From positions 25,045,950 to 25,109,949 of the forward strand of contig CM028907.1 in assembly GCA_016801845.1 (NCBI GenBank): a stretch of DNA of 64,000 nt. The letters run 5' to 3'. Positions 60,238 through 64,000 of the stretch are shown here, piece after piece. The DNA is from Polydactylus sextarius (lineage: Eukaryota > Chordata > Actinopteri > Polynemidae). The notes under the pieces are model-generated. The model did no database searches and had not been told where the DNA came from. It was given only the letters and a program-made list of their open reading frames with translations. Position numbers and translations under genes: made by a program. Numbering within the stretch: the stretch's first letter is position 1; every line of letters begins with the position of its first letter.

Positions 60238-61103
60238 CGTGCGTAAAAGGAGAGACAGGGGTTCATACTACAAGACTGACATGACAGAAAAGGCAGCAGT
60301 TTAATGTAAAACGCCCTTTTCAAAATATGTTACATATTCTTTTTATTCGTGAACTCTGACAAAAAAAAAAAAAAAACATTTATGGCGGTTTTTAGATCTG
60401 TCATTCTTTCTAAAAACTAAAAATAAATTCAGTTTTAATCAATAAAAACACAAGGGTCAGCAGCCAAGAATCATTTCCCTCTACAGGCTCTAAATGACAA
60501 GTTTTTCGTTTGTCATTCCAGTTCAGCACTCGTGATAAATTACTACCAATGAACCTGTTTACAAACTTTTCTTTTATCATACTCTCCAGATTCAAAACTT
60601 TTAACCATCATAAATCTCTCTTTAAACAAACGTTATCCTGCAAAATCTATTTTCACTAGCTAAAACGTGTCAAAAACGTTCTTATTAGGCCATAAACACG
60701 GTACTTTACATTTACTAGACTTTCTGTCACAATGCATTGTTTCCACGCGACTATAAATAAGACACGATACAAAAAAAAAAAAAAAAAAAAAACCAAACAA
60801 ACAAACAAAAAAAAAAAAAAAAACAGCCGGCCCACCTGAGAGTTTGAACTGCTGGCTGTCAGATGACAGGAGCGGGTTGGAGCTGACCACCGAGGCCGAG
60901 CAGGAGCCGTTAAGTAATCCGTCTATAGAGAAGGGTACGGCGGCGGCGGACTGCAGCTGGTGCCCGCTGGCGAGCTCGTAGACGTGCTGCTGATGGTGGT
61001 GATGGTGGTGGTGGTGGGAGCCGAGCGAATACGGGAAACCCACCAGCCCGCCCAAGGAGCCTCCGAACTGGGCGTGAGGATGCTCGAGTACCCGACTGTC
61101 CAT
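56418..61103 (-). CDS. uncx: uncx, UNC homeobox paired-like transcription factor, three coding exons
   Basis: Joining 61103-60836, 60144-59969 and 57569-56418 on the minus strand gives an unbroken 531-codon reading frame plus stop. Family knowledge: UNCX is a nuclear paired-like homeodomain factor needed in caudal sclerotome, kidney and nervous-system patterning, acting mainly as a DNA-binding repressor. Seen here: a start MDSRVLEHPHAQFGGSLGG close to mammalian UNCX, a homeodomain at residues 103-162 with WFQNRR and glutamine at homeodomain position 50, a lysine/arginine-rich stretch just after it (about 192-210), the eh1-like motif FSVESLL (319-325), the conserved GKGHFLLYPIT block (about 349-359) and a terminal DGEDVDMD. 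All splice sites are GT-AG. The start has A at -3 and G at +4. Teleosts can carry two uncx copies; I cannot say which one this is. Identity is very secure; exact transcript ends are inferred. Confidence 0.97.
57570..59968 (-). other. uncx: uncx intron 2
   Basis: A 2399-bp phase-0 intron between homeodomain positions 46 and 47. It holds AAC/AAT triplet repeats (about 58887-58947), ATT repeats (about 59085-59117 and 59360-59400) and a TG tract (58554-58583). A GC-rich unique stretch near 58380-58500 is embedded in the AT-rich background. The last roughly 30 bases before exon 3 are a UG/UA repeat in the transcript. No other exon was seen. Confidence 0.9.
59969..60144 (-). CDS. uncx: uncx coding exon 2 (homeodomain N-terminal arm, helices 1-2)
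   Basis: The exon lies between an acceptor ending CTGCAG and a donor beginning GTAAAA. With the leftover base of exon 1 it gives 59 codons, DSGDPDKDSPGCKRRRTRT and onward, through TNFTGWQLEELEKAF to LVESRVQ. It covers homeodomain positions 1-46. The exon ends exactly at the 46/47 boundary, an intron position shared by many paired-like homeobox genes. It contains no in-frame Met that could mark it as a separate gene, so it is recognised only by homology and splice phase. Confidence 0.96.
60145..60835 (-). other. uncx: uncx intron 1
   Basis: A 691-bp phase-1 intron with GT-AG ends. Near the donor, the transcript strand carries a T-rich tract (plus-strand A-rich 60771-60824) starting about a dozen bases inside the intron. 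Near the acceptor it carries a long CA repeat (plus-strand TG, about 60178-60236). The rest is AT-rich and shows no coding potential. Confidence 0.9.
60178..60240. repeat. TG microsatellite in uncx intron 1
   Basis: About 29 TG units on the plus strand (CA in the uncx transcript), ending in GCGTGCGTGCG. The tract starts about 34 bases upstream of exon 2 in transcript direction. Confidence 0.95.
60836..61103 (-). CDS. uncx: uncx coding exon 1 (residues 1-89 plus first base of codon 90)
   Basis: This exon encodes the N-terminal part of Uncx before the homeodomain. It ends ...QQFKLS plus one base, followed by the donor GTGGGC, so intron 1 is phase 1. Visible features are the conserved start, an eight-histidine tract at residues 30-37 followed by QQH, the conserved VYELASGHQLQSAAA segment, and PFSIDGLL (about 57-64), which resembles an engrailed-homology-1 repressor motif. 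The strong start context (A at -3, G at +4) and the match to the mammalian N-terminus fix the start codon. Confidence 0.96.
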
Positions 61104-61560
61104 GCTCGCCGGGGCTGCGGCGGGGCCGAAGTGAAGATGCAGAGGGAGGCAGTGTGGCTGAACATGCAGTCAAAAAACAAACAAAAAAAGTCAGGGTGAG
61201 GAGGATGAGGCGAAGGCGGAGAGGGGCAGGGAAGGGAACCCAGGCAGGAGGCCGTTTCCCGCGGCCACGGCAGGCTACGGTGTGTACAGTGAGGCGAAGG
61301 AGAGCGGGCGGTGCGAGGTATTACAGGTTTACGGTCCAGCCGAGTTGTCAGCCCCGCTCTTTCTCTCCGCGAGCCAGCTCATTAGGACCCTTCCATCTGC
61401 TCGTGGGACCAATAAGAAACGTTAATCGCTGCGTGACGTCAGAGGCGCGGTTAATGGGGTAGGCTAACGGAAGGCAGCGCGCGAGGAAAAACACGCACAC
61501 ACAGAAAGAGAAAGAGAGAGAGAGTGTTTTCATTCTTACCGGATCGATCGCTAATTACAC
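61104..61560 (-). promoter_or_regulatory. uncx: uncx 5' UTR and CpG-rich promoter region
   Basis: Sequence just upstream of the uncx start is rich in G, C and CpG compared with the AT-rich surroundings, continuing the CpG-rich composition of exon 1. It contains a perfect palindromic cAMP-response element TGACGTCA at 61434-61441 and a CCAAT pentamer at 61409-61413 (plus-strand orientation, so inverted relative to the gene). A TAATTA homeodomain core lies near 61550. I see no convincing TATA box, which fits a CpG-island promoter. The transcription start site is not determined. Confidence 0.6.
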
Positions 61561-62009
61561 CTGGCGCGGTGCTTTAATTCAGCTCTGTCAAAACAATAAG
61601 GAGGCTAAGCTGCTGCGTGGATACAGCGAGGTGACTGACAGACCGACTCTATTAAACTCTCAGCAACAGAAGCTATTATTTTATATTTTTCATTAATAAA
61701 CACTTACGGTTCCACTGATTTGGGGACTGTTTATAATTCTTTACCAAAAAAAAAAAGGTAATGAAAACTGTAATTATGGGTTTTCTTTTTTAGTTTGATA
61801 CATCAATTGTAATTAATAGATTTATTATGGTTAACGAATCGTGTATTATTCATTATACTGTATCTATCAGTAATTAGCCATTCATAATAACAAACTTTGC
61901 AGACTATGTGAAATTCTACTTTAGCTATATGAAGGGCCGTTGGGGTAGTATGCCCTTGGGCCAATGACATGGTGGCCAAGATCTTAACCTGCAAAATATC
62001 CAAGAAAAA

Positions 62010-62055
<46 letters not shown>

Positions 62056-62072
62056 TAGATAGATAGAGAGAG

Positions 62073-62117
<45 letters not shown>

Positions 62118-64000
62118 CTTTATTTATCCCTTGATCCCTTTGAAATTGAAGCACCACCACACACAGCACTGTTAAAACTTAAAGACATAAAAAACAGAAG
62201 AGCAGAGAAAGGCAGAACATTCGTAAGGGGATGCAAAATATCCAAGACATGCTGACCATGATAAGACTCAAAATAACTACAAAGACTTACAAAACTATCA
62301 CAAAGAAAATCAATAACATCTCCAAATGTCCCTTTCAGAATAGGTGTCCTGTAGGAGGGTTATGAGGGGCTGTTGAATCATAGTCCCATGGCCCTAACTT
62401 GATGGTTGACACTCTTTGATCCATGAGTGAAACCTCTCAAATGGACTGTTAAAGCCTAGATAAATTAAAAATCCTTTTTTAAAAAACATTCATAACTGCA
62501 GACTTGAAAGATTGCTCAATCTTATTTTTTAAACTATTGACTTATTTTACTATTGACTTTCTTAATGCCATACTAACAGTTGTTATTTGTTTACCAACAT
62601 TTCTAATTGCATAATTACAAGCTTTTACCAAAACATCTGATAATTTGTCACATTTTTACACTACTCTGTGAATGAGTTAATAAATCGTTATACAATAATA
62701 AGTAAATAGCTGATAAACCACGTTGTTATTGATAGGACCAAATTAAGTTTTTCCTTCTCCTTGTCTGTTCTCCTTTCTCCCATGAGTGTACACACACGTG
62801 CGTGTGTGTGTGTTTAAACACACAGTCAGGACTAGACAGATCCATTCATAGAACCTTTATCCTCCCTGCCCATTTCCTGAGCTGTCACAAGACATTTTAA
62901 ACTACAAGCCTCTTTTCATCTCCTAAACATCTACCTACCTCATCCCACCCTGCCTCACACACACACACACACACACATGCACAGTACAATGCATATATGA
63001 ACACACACACACACACATTCCCCACATCCAGTGTGTTAGCTGAAACCCATATTATTTCAATCTTAAAGTCTTAAATCTCACTTTACTCTAATTGTTGTAA
63101 CGACACTCATTGAAAATGTATCTGAGTAGAAGTATGTACTTAAGTGAGGAAATGAAAAAGTGAAAGTTGAATAAAAAAAAAAGAACAAAAACAAAACAAA
63201 ACTCAAGTACTAATACTCCCAAAACAAACGTAAGAACAATAGTGAAGTATTATTACTTGATTACTGTACAACACTGGCTGCTGCCTGTTGTTCAGGACAA
63301 GTATGAAAATTAACTTTTCCTGCTATGACAAAAATAGACGCATAAATAAACAGCATTCTGCATAATTGTGTCTTAAGCTTAGTTCGCACTGCCTGACTTT
63401 ACCAACTATTTGTGAGTCGCAGGCTACAGCCACAAGACAACATTGTCAGGTCAATCTGCAAACGTTTTTTTTATCGTTTTAGACTTTTGTCCCCATGACA
63501 ACGGTGTTGTCGGTACCCTGAAACAATGTTTTTCAATAACAGGTTCCAGAGTGTGGAAAAATTTCAAAATGCTGCCATCGTGTCGTTGTGTAGACGTCAA
63601 AACGGCACTTTAATTGAAAATGATAACGTGACAGTCCCACGTACCAGGAGATGTAGTAGGAAGAAGAAAAACAATGGTGGATTACAGAGCTGATTGTGCT
63701 ACACGAGCTACCTGCAACAAAACCTTGAAATCCTGTGTCAACCAGACGACCAGCAGAGACACATAAACAATTAGTGACTTCTTCTTGTGTTTATTTTTGT
63801 ACTCAGTGAAGAAGGACTAGCTTATCCTGCAGCTCTGTCTGTGTTGGTTTATGGCGCTGTGGATGCAAAACTTTTTGAATCCACAAAAGAAAAATACCGC
63901 AAACATTGTAGTGTGGATGTAGCTGCAGAAGCTGCTTTGAACGTTGCAGTGTTCATACTAGGTGACCTGTGTTCCCATGACCAGTAATGATAAAAAAAGT
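61561..64000. other. Upstream flank of uncx, no gene seen
   Basis: AT-rich sequence with TAATTA-type cores near 61810-61870, a TA then GATA tract (62012-62115) and CA tracts (62950-62976, 63001-63016). About 63360-64000 resembles a fish dispersed DNA-element family (GGTTCCAGAGTGTGGAAAAA block) but runs off the window. The 66-codon frame at 63787-63987 shows no domain I recognise. Confidence 0.45.
62012..62160 (-). repeat. LINE 3' tail with GATA/TA microsatellite
   Basis: Read on the minus strand, TTCAAAGGGATCAAGGGATA then AATAAAGTATCTATCTATC is the standard 3' end of CR1/Rex1-type LINEs. It is followed by an expanded ATCT repeat and a TA repeat. This suggests the microsatellite grew from the LINE tail. 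Confidence 0.6.

Noticed and set aside
60660..61103. Extended uncx exon 1 frame reading through into phenylalanine-rich sequence
   Set aside because: A good donor site after KLS and correct phase with exon 2 show that the read-through is intron 1 (T-rich tract).
63787..63987. 66-codon open frame near the right edge
   Set aside because: It reads like ordinary protein but has no domain I recognise, and the surrounding sequence resembles a dispersed DNA element cut by the window edge.

Overview
The window looks like a piece of a teleost fish chromosome, possibly percomorph. The evidence is one intact vertebrate developmental gene with introns, many CA/TG, GATA and ATT microsatellites, and a transposon set typical of ray-finned fish: Rex1/Babar-like, L2/Maui-like, RTE-like and L1/Tx1-like LINEs, a Penelope-like element, Tc1/mariner, PIF/Harbinger-like and hAT-like DNA elements, and tRNA-derived SINEs. 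No bacterial operon, CRISPR array, rRNA or functional tRNA gene was seen.

The only host gene I can support is uncx (UNC homeobox, a paired-like homeodomain transcription factor). It lies on the minus strand with coding exons at 61103-60836, 60144-59969 and 57569-56418. The splices join in phase to give a 531-residue protein. It has a homeodomain at residues 103-162, split by intron 2 between homeodomain positions 46 and 47, two engrailed-homology-1-like motifs for Groucho/TLE co-repressors, and a conserved acidic C-terminus. A CpG-rich promoter region lies just above exon 1, with a palindromic CRE and a CCAAT box. A poly(A) signal lies about 355 bases beyond the stop codon.

From 1 to about 50,700 there is no host gene that I can support. 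This stretch is a gene desert filled with dead transposons and simple repeats. From left to right: a minus-strand Rex1-like LINE split by two nested DNA transposons (1430-4871); an internally deleted L1/Tx1-like LINE (about 6780-8350); a young tRNA-derived SINE with a perfect 17-bp target duplication (12847-13008); a Tc1-type transposase scrap (about 13625-13800); an L2-like LINE 3' half fused to a broken RTE-like LINE (16745-19985); further L2-like tails at 22.6, 29.1 and 41.5 kb; a second SINE (33.7 kb); a Penelope-like element next to another LINE (35.7-38.5 kb); and an end-to-end but dead Tc1 element (46385-47974).

The last third (about 50.8-61.6 kb) is different in character. It has less recognisable transposon sequence and several complex, homeodomain-site-rich stretches 3' of uncx that look like candidate conserved regulatory elements. 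That is a judgement from composition only. I see no previously undescribed biological system. The most interesting points are the dinucleotide repeats sitting next to both uncx 3' splice sites, the nested and chimeric retrotransposon structures, and the candidate enhancers.
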